DNA of 18,361 bases from Candidatus Aenigmatarchaeota archaeon (GTDB taxonomy: Archaea; Aenigmatarchaeota; Aenigmatarchaeia; CG10238-14), in assembly GCA_017610225.1 (NCBI GenBank), contig JAFCCM010000037.1:1-18361 (forward strand). The letters are read 5' to 3'. Shown piece after piece: positions 1-7,150 of this stretch (its first letter is position 1; each line of letters opens with the position of its first letter). The position numbers were made by a program, and so were the translations under genes. Under the pieces are notes generated by a model. That model had not been told where the DNA came from, did not search any database, and saw nothing but the letters and a program-made list of their open reading frames with translations.

Positions 1-302
1 TAATAAGCCCATCTCGAATTAGTAATAAATTTTCTCATCTCTGGTCGATCTTTAATATTTTGACAATAATAATAAGCCCATCTCGAATTAGTAATATATT
101 TTCTAATTTCTGGTCGGTCTTTAATATCTCGACAATAATAATAAGCATAATCTGATTCAGTAATAAATTTTCTCATCTCAGGTCGATCTTTAATATTTTT
201 ACAATAATAATAAGCATTTATTGATTTAGTAATATGTTTTCTAATTTCTGGTCGGTCTTTAACATCTTTACAATAATAATAAGCCCATCTCGAATTAGTA
301 AT
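1..302 (-). repeat. Coding tandem repeat, 69-bp period with 138-bp superperiod
   Basis: The trinucleotide AAG that begins the AAGCCC/AAGCAT block recurs at 5, 74, 143, 212 and 281, an exact 69-bp period that preserves the reading frame. Units alternate in two types. One (near 20-60 and 158-198) has TTTTCTCATCTC and encodes EMRKF. The other (near 90-130 and 228-265) has TTTTCTAATTTC and encodes EIRKY or EIRKH. Alternate copies are more alike than neighbours, so a two-unit block of 138 bp was probably duplicated recently. The array continues beyond the left edge. Confidence 0.9.
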
Positions 303-383
303 TAAACTCCAATACTCTTCTTTATCTTCTTCAAGACAAAGATTATACATTATCTCCGACATTTCTTTTGGATTTATCCACAT
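1..383 (-). CDS. Tandem 23-residue repeat protein, 5'-part only (runs off left edge)
   Basis: The gene starts at an ATG at 383, preceded by AAAAAGGA seven bases upstream, and stays open to the left edge, so only about 127 residues are visible. The first ~30 residues are a non-repeat N-terminus (MWINPKEMSEIMYNLCLEED...). They are followed by units of 23 residues with the pattern AYYYC.(D/N)IKDRPE(I/M)RK.IT.S.W. At least four units are visible. The pattern resembles the short helical repeats of AYxYA...I.GRWPEAE type found in many phage and giant-virus proteins, which suggests an all-helical solenoid. That resemblance is from memory and the function is unknown. The gene lies 13 bases after the VWA gene stop, so it is probably its last co-transcribed partner. 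Each unit has one Cys after YYY, which is an unusually regular Cys spacing. Confidence 0.8.
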   Translation of the reverse strand, partial: MWINPKEMSEIMYNLCLEEDKEEYWSLITNSRWAYYYCKDVKDRPEIRKHITKSINAYYYCKNIKDRPEMRKFITESDYAYYYCRDIKDRPEIRKYITNSRWAYYYCQNIKDRPEMRKFITNSRWAY

Positions 384-396
384 GATTTAATCCTTT

Positions 397-1662
397 TTAT
401 ATTCGAATAACAAATCCTGTTTTATCAATATTACGAATAATTCCATCTTTTTGAATAACCCAAATAATTTTTTTTGGAAGTAATTTTTTTGTAATATTAT
501 TAATATTTTCTGTATACCCATCTGTAAAAACTAAAGTTACGTCAGAATTTAATTCTTTTGCTCTTTTTAAACCAGGAGCTAAAATTGTTCCACCTCTTCC
601 TTTTACTTTAAAATCTATATCTCTAATTTTTTTGACTTTATATTCTTTTTGTAATTTAGTATCATTTTCTAAAACAGTAAGTTTACAATGACGGTCATTT
701 TCAATAATATTTTTTATTCCACTAAGACCTTCTAATATATCTTTTGGGCTCATTGAACCTGATGTATCTATTAATAAAACAATATTAAAAGAAAAATCTC
801 TTATTCTTCCAGGAAAAGGTGAAATTATTGGTACATTATTATTATCATGAAATACATAAGTTCTTTTTCTATTAATTCTTGTTGGTGATCTTTTAAATTT
901 TGATAATCTTGATCCTTTTATTAATTTTTTTATAATTTGATAATATGGTGCTTTAGGTATTTCTAAAACTTGATTAATTAACTCTTCTATATATCCTGGA
1001 AGTTTTCCTCGTTGTTTATTAAAATTTTTAGCAGACTCACTTATTATATTTGACATATAACTATCTATTTTTCGAGATAAAGAACTTATATCTGAAATAG
1101 ATTTTAATGAACCTTTTTCATCTCCCCATTTCGAATGATCATCTATTTGATTATTTTTTTTCATATCTAAAGTTTTTTGTGTTTCATCATTCATTTTTAA
1201 TAATTTATTATAATACCATTCAGCTGCCTTTTTTTCAGGTAAATTATACAAACCTGGAAATATTAAAGAATATGGTTTTTTATCAATTGTAATTGTTTTT
1301 GGTAAATTTGCTTGACTATTACAACAACAATCAGCAGCAATATTCCAAATTTTACTTTTAATTAATTTTTTTTCTTTAGTGAATTCATTAGATATAATTC
1401 TTAATAAACGAGGAATATGTTTATTAAGAATATGTAAACCTTCATGTTCTAAAACATATAAAAAATTTTCATTATCAATCTTCTCAAATAAATCTGGATT
1501 ATAATATAAAGAAATAGTACCTTCTGGTTCAGGTGCAACTCCAGCAATACTAAGTAAATTATTATCAGGAATTCTTCTTATTCGAGAGAATAAATATCCC
1601 CAATAATTATTTTTTAAAACAAATTGTGCAATAATATTTTTCATTCTCTCTTCTGAATTCAT
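397..1662 (-). CDS. Putative metallopeptidase-like protein with C-terminal VWA domain (COG3864/DUF2201-like)
   Basis: A 421-residue protein in two parts. The N-terminal part carries HEGLH at residues 73-77, an HExxH zinc-peptidase signature, followed by WNIAADCCCNSQ at 106-117, where relatives have a similar N.AAD..vN motif. The C-terminal part is a von Willebrand A-like domain with a complete MIDAS: DTSGSMS at 299-305, a GGT at 357-359 and TDG at 380-382. The order peptidase-like then VWA is that of the COG3864 predicted metal-dependent peptidase family, which usually sits beside a MoxR-type AAA ATPase, as it does here. Such pairs are thought to act as metal-dependent chaperone or remodelling machines, but the phage substrate is unknown. 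The gene starts 2 bases after the thioredoxin stop, and its ribosome binding site (AAAGGAAAA) lies inside the last thioredoxin codons, implying coupled translation. Confidence 0.85.
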   Translation of the reverse strand: MNSEERMKNIIAQFVLKNNYWGYLFSRIRRIPDNNLLSIAGVAPEPEGTISLYYNPDLFEKIDNENFLYVLEHEGLHILNKHIPRLLRIISNEFTKEKKLIKSKIWNIAADCCCNSQANLPKTITIDKKPYSLIFPGLYNLPEKKAAEWYYNKLLKMNDETQKTLDMKKNNQIDDHSKWGDEKGSLKSISDISSLSRKIDSYMSNIISESAKNFNKQRGKLPGYIEELINQVLEIPKAPYYQIIKKLIKGSRLSKFKRSPTRINRKRTYVFHDNNNVPIISPFPGRIRDFSFNIVLLIDTSGSMSPKDILEGLSGIKNIIENDRHCKLTVLENDTKLQKEYKVKKIRDIDFKVKGRGGTILAPGLKRAKELNSDVTLVFTDGYTENINNITKKLLPKKIIWVIQKDGIIRNIDKTGFVIRI

Positions 1663-1664
1663 AA

Positions 1665-1985
1665 CTATTTTCCTTTTTGAATTTTTTGTATAGCTGAAGT
1701 TAAAGTTTCATTATTTGTTATTCCAATAAAACGTAATTGTTCTTCACCATCTTTAAAAATAATTATTGTTGGAATATTTCGAATTTCAAAATTTGATGCA
1801 ACGTCTATATTTTTATCAACATCAAATTGTATAAATTTAATATCCTTAATATTCTTTTTTTGAAATTCTTTTTCCATATATGTTATTACAATACTTTGAC
1901 CCTTACATGGTGCACACCAAACTGCATAAAAATCAACTATAGTTATATCTTTATCAATAATTTTAAAAAATTCTTTTGTATTCAT
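1665..1985 (-). CDS. Thioredoxin
   Basis: A 106-residue, single-domain thioredoxin, the normal length for the family. The active site is WCAPCK with Cys24 and Cys27, preceded by VDFYAVW, the usual beta-strand entry. The conserved cis-proline is Pro72 in NIPT, followed by IIIFKDG, and the C-terminal helix follows. Ala replaces the usual Gly between the two cysteines, which is common outside the housekeeping proteins. It is cytoplasmic, with no signal peptide. The start has an excellent site (AAGGAG, 5 bases before ATG). The ATG overlaps the stop of the AAA ATPase gene by four bases (ATGA), and the VWA gene follows 2 bases after its own stop, so it is embedded in a three-gene coupled unit. It could supply reducing power to a phage ribonucleotide reductase elsewhere, or act on its Cys-rich neighbours. 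Neither is shown here. Confidence 0.93.
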   Translation of the reverse strand: MNTKEFFKIIDKDITIVDFYAVWCAPCKGQSIVITYMEKEFQKKNIKDIKFIQFDVDKNIDVASNFEIRNIPTIIIFKDGEEQLRFIGITNNETLTSAIQKIQKGK

Positions 1986-3223
1986 TTATTCTCCTTTTCT
2001 CCACATTCTACAATTGCTTCATAAAATTTTATTCTATATTTATTAGATAGTTTCATTAATTTAGAATGAATTTTTGTTACATATTTAAATTCACTTGATT
2101 TTCTCTCAAAAGAATCAATATTTGAAACAAAGATTGCTGCAGTGTCGATAGGAATATCAGAAAGAAATTCCGCTGTATTTTTTAATTCTTTTCCTATTTT
2201 ATTATCCAAAATTTTATATTTTGGTTGAGAACTTGTTAAATAAGTACAAAATGACATCATTACTTCTCCAAGTTTTGCATTATTATTATCTTTCTTAAAT
2301 TTCAAAACTTGAGAACGAACTTTAGAATAATCATAAAAAATATCTTTTGGGTTGATATCCTTTTTATCTTTTAAAAATTCCATAAATAATCTTGTTTTGT
2401 TAATATTAAGTAAACCCGAAGATAAAAGTTCTATATCTTCATAATGTTCTTTAATTCCACCATTTAATTCAAATTTCCACAAATGATCAGATAATTTTTC
2501 ATAAGATGCTGGATTTGCATATACAGCTCCGAGTTTCTGTGATTCAAAATCATATAAATAATCTGGATGTGTTTGAATAAACTCAATAACATGTTGATGA
2601 AAATCTTGTTTAATTGCATATTTTAAAAAATCATGTGAACTTACTTCTGTATATAAATGAAGTTGTCGACGAAGTCCAGCAGAATCCTCCATAATATCCA
2701 TTGTGTATTCAGATTCGTCAGGATTATCAATACTTATCACAAACCAATTTTTTGGAAATTTATGTCGATGAATTGAATATTCATTTTGAACTTGCCATAA
2801 AAGTTGCTGAAGAGAATGATCACCTCTTCCAAATTCATCAATTACAAATATTCCATAACTTTCAGGATTTTTAGGCACAAAATCTGAATATAACATTTTA
2901 AATGATGTATTTCCATTATCAATTATTGGAAATGGAATAATAAAATCATCTCTTGAAAGTACAGGAGCTTTGATCATCATAATTTCAAAGTTTTTTCCAC
3001 TTTCTATTGTTAATTCCTCAGCAATTTGAAAACATATTTGTGTTTTGCCAAGTCCTGCCGGCCCTATAATATGAAAACATTGTTTACCTACTTCTTTTCC
3101 TTTTTTCCAAGCATTTAAAGTATTTTTTATATCATTTTTAATTAAAGTTTTAATTTTTGATATAGACAAAACAGAGATATTTAATTTTTCAAAGTATTTT
3201 TGTTCTATTATTTTACTATTCAT
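1982..3223 (-). CDS. MoxR-like AAA+ ATPase
   Basis: An AAA+ ATPase of 413 residues. Walker A is GPAGLGKT at residues 54-61, Walker B is FVIDEFGR at about 126-133, and a sensor-1 type asparagine sits in ISIDNPDE near 167. Arginines in AGLRRQ (about 185-186) are arginine-finger candidates. Together with the VWA gene two positions downstream this is the MoxR/VWA pairing seen across bacteria and phages, in which the ATPase and VWA proteins form a remodelling complex. I chose ATG at 3223 rather than the in-frame GTG at 3232. The GTG lies inside the AAAAAGGTG ribosome binding site, which is correctly spaced for the ATG. The stop overlaps the thioredoxin ATG by four bases. The C-terminal ~200 residues are helical-looking and not recognised. 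Confidence 0.88.
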   Translation of the reverse strand: MNSKIIEQKYFEKLNISVLSISKIKTLIKNDIKNTLNAWKKGKEVGKQCFHIIGPAGLGKTQICFQIAEELTIESGKNFEIMMIKAPVLSRDDFIIPFPIIDNGNTSFKMLYSDFVPKNPESYGIFVIDEFGRGDHSLQQLLWQVQNEYSIHRHKFPKNWFVISIDNPDESEYTMDIMEDSAGLRRQLHLYTEVSSHDFLKYAIKQDFHQHVIEFIQTHPDYLYDFESQKLGAVYANPASYEKLSDHLWKFELNGGIKEHYEDIELLSSGLLNINKTRLFMEFLKDKKDINPKDIFYDYSKVRSQVLKFKKDNNNAKLGEVMMSFCTYLTSSQPKYKILDNKIGKELKNTAEFLSDIPIDTAAIFVSNIDSFERKSSEFKYVTKIHSKLMKLSNKYRIKFYEAIVECGEKENK

Positions 3224-3246
3224 AATTTTCACCTTTTTATTTTTAT

Positions 3247-4101
3247 TTATTCACATAGTTTTTTTGCTAAATTTCCAGTCGAACATTCAGTTCCTTTCTT
3301 ATGTCCGTATTTGTAATGACAATTTGAACAAACAGAAATTGCATAATCAGGATCTAAAACAAAGAAAGGTTCTAGTTTTTGTGGCCGAATATGATGAACA
3401 TGAGTAGCTTTTTCATCACAATAAATACATTTATAATTATCTCTTTCTAAAACTTCTTTTCGAAAAGTTTGATATTCTTCATCTGTGTATAATTTTTCTT
3501 TTAAATTCCCAGTCTTTATTTCAATTTCTTTATTCAATTGAGAAGCTGATTTATTGAAAAGAATGCAATTATGTTTGCATTTATTAGAACAATAAAAATA
3601 TGATCCATCTTTTCCATAATAAATTCCCATCATTCTTTGTTCAAGTTGTCTTGGTTTTAAAGTGAACCAACCATTATTTTCTTTTGAATTTGGACACTTA
3701 TTATTTTTACACCGACCTTGAATTTTTTTGGTTTTTGGTTCTTCTCTTAATTCTTCAACTTTACAAAAAAGTGGATGTTTCTTTTTATAATCTTCAAGCG
3801 TCATTGTATGAGCAATTTTCTTTTTTAATCTTGTTTTTGATGATTCTTTTTTGCCTTTTTTATATTGATTTCCTAAAGATGCTAATCGTTTTTTCTCTTT
3901 AGTTTCATCTGAATCTTTAGTTCCTTTTCTCATTTTATGTATTCTAAGTTTTGAACTTTTTCTATTCATCACCTCTTTCATTATAATTTTTTGCATTTCT
4001 CTATTTTTAGGACAAGTTTGCCAATAATTCTCACAACACCATTTCCCATTATTTAATTGATAATAAGCTTTTCTTCCACAACCATAATCACATAACTTCA
4101 T
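3247..4101 (-). CDS. HNH homing endonuclease with one N-terminal Cys-rich module
   Basis: A 284-residue protein. Residues 4-31 are a compact Cys-rich module (CDYGCGRKAYYQ...GKWCCE...CP) that probably binds zinc. Residues 35-100 are very basic with KTRLKKK-type stretches, probably for DNA contact. Residues 113-180 form a middle Cys region (CKNNKCPNS, FYCSNKCKHNC). The HNH nuclease is at residues 225-267: CIYC, HVHHIRP with catalytic His237, CSNCH and GH. It ends with the CSTGNL tail shared by all HNH genes in this window. The ATG at 4101 has a GAAGGA site. It is free-standing, between the SSB-like gene and the AAA ATPase, which suits a mobile endonuclease lodged next to a conserved phage gene. 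All metal and catalytic residues of the HNH motif are present, so it is probably active. Confidence 0.9.
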   Translation of the reverse strand: MKLCDYGCGRKAYYQLNNGKWCCENYWQTCPKNREMQKIIMKEVMNRKSSKLRIHKMRKGTKDSDETKEKKRLASLGNQYKKGKKESSKTRLKKKIAHTMTLEDYKKKHPLFCKVEELREEPKTKKIQGRCKNNKCPNSKENNGWFTLKPRQLEQRMMGIYYGKDGSYFYCSNKCKHNCILFNKSASQLNKEIEIKTGNLKEKLYTDEEYQTFRKEVLERDNYKCIYCDEKATHVHHIRPQKLEPFFVLDPDYAISVCSNCHYKYGHKKGTECSTGNLAKKLCE

Positions 4102-4130
4102 AAATTTCCTTCATATAAATATAAAATATA

Positions 4131-4156
4131 GGAATAGTCTTTAAAAAGACTATTCC
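4131..4156 (-). terminator. Hairpin after the SSB-like gene, probable transcription terminator or 3'-end stabiliser
   Basis: GGAATAGTCTTT and AAAGACTATTCC form a perfect 12-bp stem with a 2-base loop (realistically 11 bp with a 4-base loop). It starts 19 bases beyond the SSB stop codon and ends 30 bases before the HNH start. On the minus strand it is followed by a T-rich but interrupted tract (TATATTTTATATTTAT), so an intrinsic terminator is likely but not textbook. On the plus strand it is followed by TTTT only. Confidence 0.6.
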
Positions 4157-4174
4157 TTTTAAAATATAGAACTT

Positions 4175-5122
4175 TTAAAATTCAATATCATCAAAACTCA
4201 TAAATCCACTATTATTATTTTGTTTAGATTGAGATTCTTGAGTATTTTCTGTTTCTTTATTTTCTTTATTTTTAGTTTCTTGTTCCATTGATAATACACC
4301 TTCATTTGGTTGAGTTTGATCTCCATAACCAGTCGCAGCAGAATTTACTATTTTATTTTTTGACCAATCAAACTTTTCATTAAATTGTTTAATAGTTTTC
4401 TTAGATATTTTTAAAATATCTTTTACTACATTATCTTGTAATTGTACTCCAGAATCTAATTCAAATACATTCTGAGTTCCATATTTAGAATTAGCCTCAC
4501 CTTGTGTAATAATAGTTACAAATCTTTTATTATTTACAACTGCTTTTTCAAATTTTTTGCTTTCATCAGTAACTGGAGTAAAAATTGGAGAAAGATCTTT
4601 TTTAAACATTTTTCCTAAATAATCACTCACATTTGAATATTTCATTCCTTTCGCTCTCAGAAAAACAAAAACAGGTTTATTATTTTCATTAACAAGAGGT
4701 TTTCCATTAATATCACAATATATTCCTGAAACAATAATCTGAGAACGACAATTACTACAAGCAGGATTTGAAGCTCTTTCTGTTGAATTTAAACCACATA
4801 TTCTTTCTGAGGTTCCTTTCCATGGAGCAGGTCCAGATTTATAACAAAAACAATCAATCTTTTCACGATTTTGTTGATCACGAGAAGCATTAACTAATAT
4901 ATCTTTTACATTTGTAATAATCATACATACTTGATCTAAATTATATTCAACACCCCTTACTTGAATTTTTTTTGTGATTTCTTCAATGTTTATATGATTC
5001 TTTCTTGTTTGACCAGATATATATATAGAATGAAAAAATTCATCTTCTGGTGCTACTTGTTCTTTATTTATAAAACCTGTATCTGCTAATCCAGTATATT
5101 CTTCCATGTTAAAATCACTCAT
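4175..5122 (-). CDS. Probable single-stranded-DNA-binding protein (phage gp32/SSB-like)
   Basis: A 315-residue protein. A Cys-rich segment at residues 91-136 (CFC, C109, CSNC at 122-125, C136) looks like a zinc-binding insert in an otherwise beta-rich region, reminiscent of zinc-containing gp32-type SSBs. Residues 150-205 (KPVFVFLRAKGM, then NNKRFVTIITQG) read as OB-fold strands. Residues 265-305 are a low-complexity Q/N/E linker, and the protein ends in the acidic tip SFDDIEF. The acidic, Phe-terminated tail is the hallmark of SSBs, whose tips recruit replication partners. Domain family assignment is inference from architecture rather than a strong motif. Start: AAAGGAGA seven bases before ATG. 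It lies 17 bases after the unknown Cys gene and is followed by the 4131-4156 hairpin, then an HNH gene. Confidence 0.62.
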   Translation of the reverse strand: MSDFNMEEYTGLADTGFINKEQVAPEDEFFHSIYISGQTRKNHINIEEITKKIQVRGVEYNLDQVCMIITNVKDILVNASRDQQNREKIDCFCYKSGPAPWKGTSERICGLNSTERASNPACSNCRSQIIVSGIYCDINGKPLVNENNKPVFVFLRAKGMKYSNVSDYLGKMFKKDLSPIFTPVTDESKKFEKAVVNNKRFVTIITQGEANSKYGTQNVFELDSGVQLQDNVVKDILKISKKTIKQFNEKFDWSKNKIVNSAATGYGDQTQPNEGVLSMEQETKNKENKETENTQESQSKQNNNSGFMSFDDIEF

Positions 5123-5139
5123 TTAAATCTCTCCTTTTA

Positions 5140-5709
5140 TTATTTATTTGCAATTAAACACCATTTACTTCCATTATGATCTTTGGGGATAGTAACAAGA
5201 GTAAATTCATTATTAAACCAACATGACATATTTTGATTAAGTAAATCACTTGAAATAAAATTACAAATATTTTTATATTTAAAATTTAATTCAGGATTCT
5301 CAATTGTAATTGGATTTATCTTTTTTACTTTAATATCTGTAATTTCTCCAGAAATTAATTTTGGGTGAGGGCAATAGATTATAACTAATTTATTACCAAC
5401 CATTCTATAAATTTCATTTTTATAAAAATAAATATTTGTGTCTAAATCAAAAGCAACGTTATCTCCATTAAGTACTCTTTGGATTGAAGTATGTTGCCGA
5501 CATAACATATCTTGTGATTCTTTTTCTTTACAAGCAGGGCAATCATTATGATCAATTTTATATTTTATTTTTATTTCAAAATTCTTTTGTGCAGCTTTAG
5601 CAAAATAAGATAATATTCTTCGTTTATTAAGTAAAAATTTAATAAAAGTAATTGGATAAACTTCACATCCTAATTGTTCAATAAATTTCTCTGTTAGTAT
5701 TTGTTTCAT
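5140..5709 (-). CDS. Unrecognised 189-residue protein with a putative zinc site
   Basis: No family recognised. The N-terminal ~55 residues are basic and amphipathic (FIKFLLNKRRILSYFAKAAQK). A CPAC at about residues 58-61 followed by CRQH at about 70-73 could form a C-x2-C/C-x2-H zinc site. The rest is beta-rich. It ends 17 bases before the SSB-like gene starts and shares its strand and codon bias, so a replication, recombination or transcription accessory role is possible but unsupported. The ATG at 5709 has AAAAGGA about 11 bases upstream. It is the first gene after the structured intergenic zone (5770-5867), so its expression may respond to that element. Confidence 0.75.
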   Translation of the reverse strand: MKQILTEKFIEQLGCEVYPITFIKFLLNKRRILSYFAKAAQKNFEIKIKYKIDHNDCPACKEKESQDMLCRQHTSIQRVLNGDNVAFDLDTNIYFYKNEIYRMVGNKLVIIYCPHPKLISGEITDIKVKKINPITIENPELNFKYKNICNFISSDLLNQNMSCWFNNEFTLVTIPKDHNGSKWCLIANK

Positions 5710-5769
5710 AATTTATAATTTCCTTTTATATAAAGTTTTTTGAACAAAAATCTAAAAAGTAATAATTCC

Positions 5770-5867
5770 TCTATCATTAAATGATTATTAAATATTCTCT
5801 TTTTATTTTTCCTTAATAAAACTTTTAAAGGAAATAAGAGCAATGCCAACAATCATTTAATGATAGA
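5770..5867. repeat. 17-bp perfect inverted repeat with nested arms
   Basis: TCTATCATTAAATGATT (5770-5786) is the exact reverse complement of 5851-5867, with 64 bases between. Each arm contains its own near-palindrome, ATCATT-A-AATGAT (5773-5785) and its inverse (5852-5864). Inside the loop, CTCTT (5797-5801) pairs with AAGAG (5836-5840), and TTTCCTT (5808-5814) with AAGGAAA (5828-5834). The arms could therefore form one long RNA hairpin, or two dimeric operator sites. It lies between the 54-codon frame and the 189-residue gene. Confidence 0.75.
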
Positions 5868-5875
5868 AAGCGACG

Positions 5876-6040
5876 CTAAAATTTCTTATTAATTAATGGT
5901 ACATCTAAATTTTTAAGATCTTTTTGTATTCGAACTCCTAAAAATTGAGCAATTTTAATTATAGTGTAAACATCTGCTTTTCTTAAACATTCTTCAACCC
6001 TTCTTCTAAGTTTTCTGATTTGATTAATTTGTATTGACAT
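5876..6040 (-). CDS. Small hypothetical protein, 54 residues
   Basis: ATG at 6040, TAG at 5876-5878. The product begins MSIQINQIRKLRRRVEECLR and ends DVPLINKKF. It is basic and helix-rich in its first half, and the centre (YTIIKIAQFLGV) could pass for a small helix-turn-helix, but no family is recognised. A weak site (AGG, about 10 bases before ATG) is present. Composition resembles real genes nearby more than the A/T-only spacer around it. It sits alone in the largest spacer of the window. Confidence 0.45.
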   Translation of the reverse strand: MSIQINQIRKLRRRVEECLRKADVYTIIKIAQFLGVRIQKDLKNLDVPLINKKF

Positions 6041-6088
6041 TTTTAAAATACCTGTATTAAAATTAAATTAAAATTTTTAATAAATAAA

Positions 6089-6097
6089 TTATTTCAT
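6089..6097 (-). other. Two-codon minigene candidate (ATG AAA TAA) behind a near-perfect Shine-Dalgarno
   Basis: On the minus strand, AAAGGAGGT (6105-6113) is the strongest ribosome binding site in the window. Eight bases after AGGAGG comes ATG (6097-6095), immediately followed by AAA and TAA. No longer frame uses this start. It is either a functional Met-Lys minigene/leader or the leftover start of a lost gene. Confidence 0.4.
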
Positions 6098-6277
6098 TAT
6101 GATTACCTCCTTTCTATTATAAAAATTATTACTCAATAAATTAAAGTTAAAATTCAACGTAGGATAAGAATATAAAAAATTATGTTAAAAAATAAAACAA
6201 AATAATTAACAATATATTTTTTAAACAAACTTTCCCTTTTCAATAAATAATATATATAGAAAAATTTTTTTAAAAAT

Positions 6278-6529
6278 TTAAGACATATCAACCATAACAG
6301 GTTTATTATAATTATCTAAATTAAAAATTATTTTTTTATCTAAAAAATTATCAGCAGTATTCTTAATAATATTTTTTGTATGTATTGGCATATTTAGATC
6401 ATTCACAACTAACGTAAGTCCTTGTTTAAAATTAAAATTAATTCCATCAGATGTTTCAACTATTTCAATTAATTCATTACTATTTAATGTTGTATTAAAA
6501 TTACCTTTTTGAATAGAAATTTTCATCAT
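6278..6529 (-). CDS. Unrecognised 83-residue protein
   Basis: I place the start at ATG 6529 rather than the longer in-frame ATG at 6607. 6529 has AAAGGAG upstream and overlaps the previous gene's stop by four bases (ATGA), whereas the longer form would run 82 bases into the upstream gene. The product begins MMKISIQKGNF and ends KPVMVDMS. It reads as a compact alternating beta protein with hydrophobic strands (INFNFKQGLTLVVND, KKIIFNLDNY). Homology is not recognised. Translation is probably coupled to the 203-residue gene, so the two may work together. Confidence 0.7.
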   Translation of the reverse strand: MMKISIQKGNFNTTLNSNELIEIVETSDGINFNFKQGLTLVVNDLNMPIHTKNIIKNTADNFLDKKIIFNLDNYNKPVMVDMS

Positions 6530-7137
6530 TTTTCGTTTTCTCCTTTCATTTTTAAAAATTTTAATTTTATAATCGTTTTGATTTTTTGAGAAGATTTTAA
6601 AAACCAATTCATTAATTCATCTTTATTATATGTTCTAAGAAAAGTAATAATAAACCAATTAAAAAAATTAGATCCAATTTGTTCTTCAATTTTTTTAATT
6701 ATTTGATCACTATTTTGTTTACAATATTCCTCAATAGATAATTTTTTTATATTTTTTATAGATAAAAAAATCCAAATATTAAGTATAAATTTATCATAGT
6801 TATATTCTAAAAATTCTAAAAAATAATAAAAATCTTTAATTAAAGTATTATTAAAATTAATAATCTCTGGAAATTCAAAATTATAAATTTCAGATATTTT
6901 TTCTAATATTTTATTGCAAAATTCTTTTTGTTCTTCAAAAGAACAATTATTAATTATATCATTAATAACACATAAATAATTCTGTTTAAAATTATTAGTA
7001 TTAATACTATTTAAAATTATAGCAAACCAATAACTATGCAATGAATCTATTTGATCTTCTAATTCGTTATCAGTATCTATTTCAGGTATAGGTATTGAAT
7101 TTCCTAAAAGAATTTTATTTTCTTGATCCTTATACAT
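6526..7137 (-). CDS. Unrecognised 203-residue helical acidic protein
   Basis: No recognised family. The N-terminus is acidic (EIDTDNELEDQIDSL). The middle and C-terminus are rich in Phe, Ile, Tyr and Asn and read as stacked amphipathic helices (for example KFILNIWIFLSI, NFFNWFIITFL). The hydrophobic runs are short and broken by charges, so I do not call them membrane segments with confidence. The tail is basic (KIKTIIKLKFLKMKGENEK) and contains the downstream gene's ribosome binding site. It starts 13 bases after the Vsr-like endonuclease stop. Confidence 0.72.
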   Translation of the reverse strand: MYKDQENKILLGNSIPIPEIDTDNELEDQIDSLHSYWFAIILNSINTNNFKQNYLCVINDIINNCSFEEQKEFCNKILEKISEIYNFEFPEIINFNNTLIKDFYYFLEFLEYNYDKFILNIWIFLSIKNIKKLSIEEYCKQNSDQIIKKIEEQIGSNFFNWFIITFLRTYNKDELMNWFLKSSQKIKTIIKLKFLKMKGENEK

Positions 7138-7150
7138 TATTATTAATTCC

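Larger units (their letters stand above)
5710..6277. other. Gene-poor AT-rich zone
   Basis: This is the longest stretch without a large gene. It holds a 54-codon reading frame (6040-5876), a 17-bp perfect inverted repeat with inner complementary arms (5770-5867), and a strong ribosome binding site followed by a two-codon frame (6089-6097). The remainder (about 6115-6277) is nearly pure A/T with no reading frame, tRNA or clear promoter that I can defend. Confidence 0.7.

Noticed and set aside
1..302. Regular direct repeats that could suggest a CRISPR array or iterons
   Set aside because: Period 69 is a multiple of three, there are no unique spacers, and the minus strand is an unbroken reading frame with a ribosome binding site. 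It is a coding repeat.
3224..3232. GTG start three codons upstream for the AAA ATPase
   Set aside because: The GTG is part of the AAAAAGGTG ribosome binding site that serves the ATG at 3223.
6115..6150. TATAAT box upstream of the minigene as a sigma-70 promoter
   Set aside because: No credible -35 at 16-18 bases, and the box is so close to AGGAGG that a transcript would start inside the ribosome binding site. Such strings are expected by chance in this base composition.
5710..6277. tRNA gene or other structured RNA of known class in the spacer
   Set aside because: No cloverleaf with a T-loop GTTC and matching acceptor stem on either strand. Only the inverted repeat stands out.
6530..6607. 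Longer N-terminus for the 83-residue protein starting at ATG 6607
   Set aside because: It would run through the 3' end of the upstream gene and lacks a ribosome binding site, whereas ATG 6529 has AAAGGAG and a classic ATGA overlap.
6526..7137. Membrane protein based on hydrophobic Phe/Ile-rich runs
   Set aside because: Runs are shorter than a full span and interrupted by Lys, Asp and Glu. Ile, Phe and Asn richness follows from AT-rich codons.
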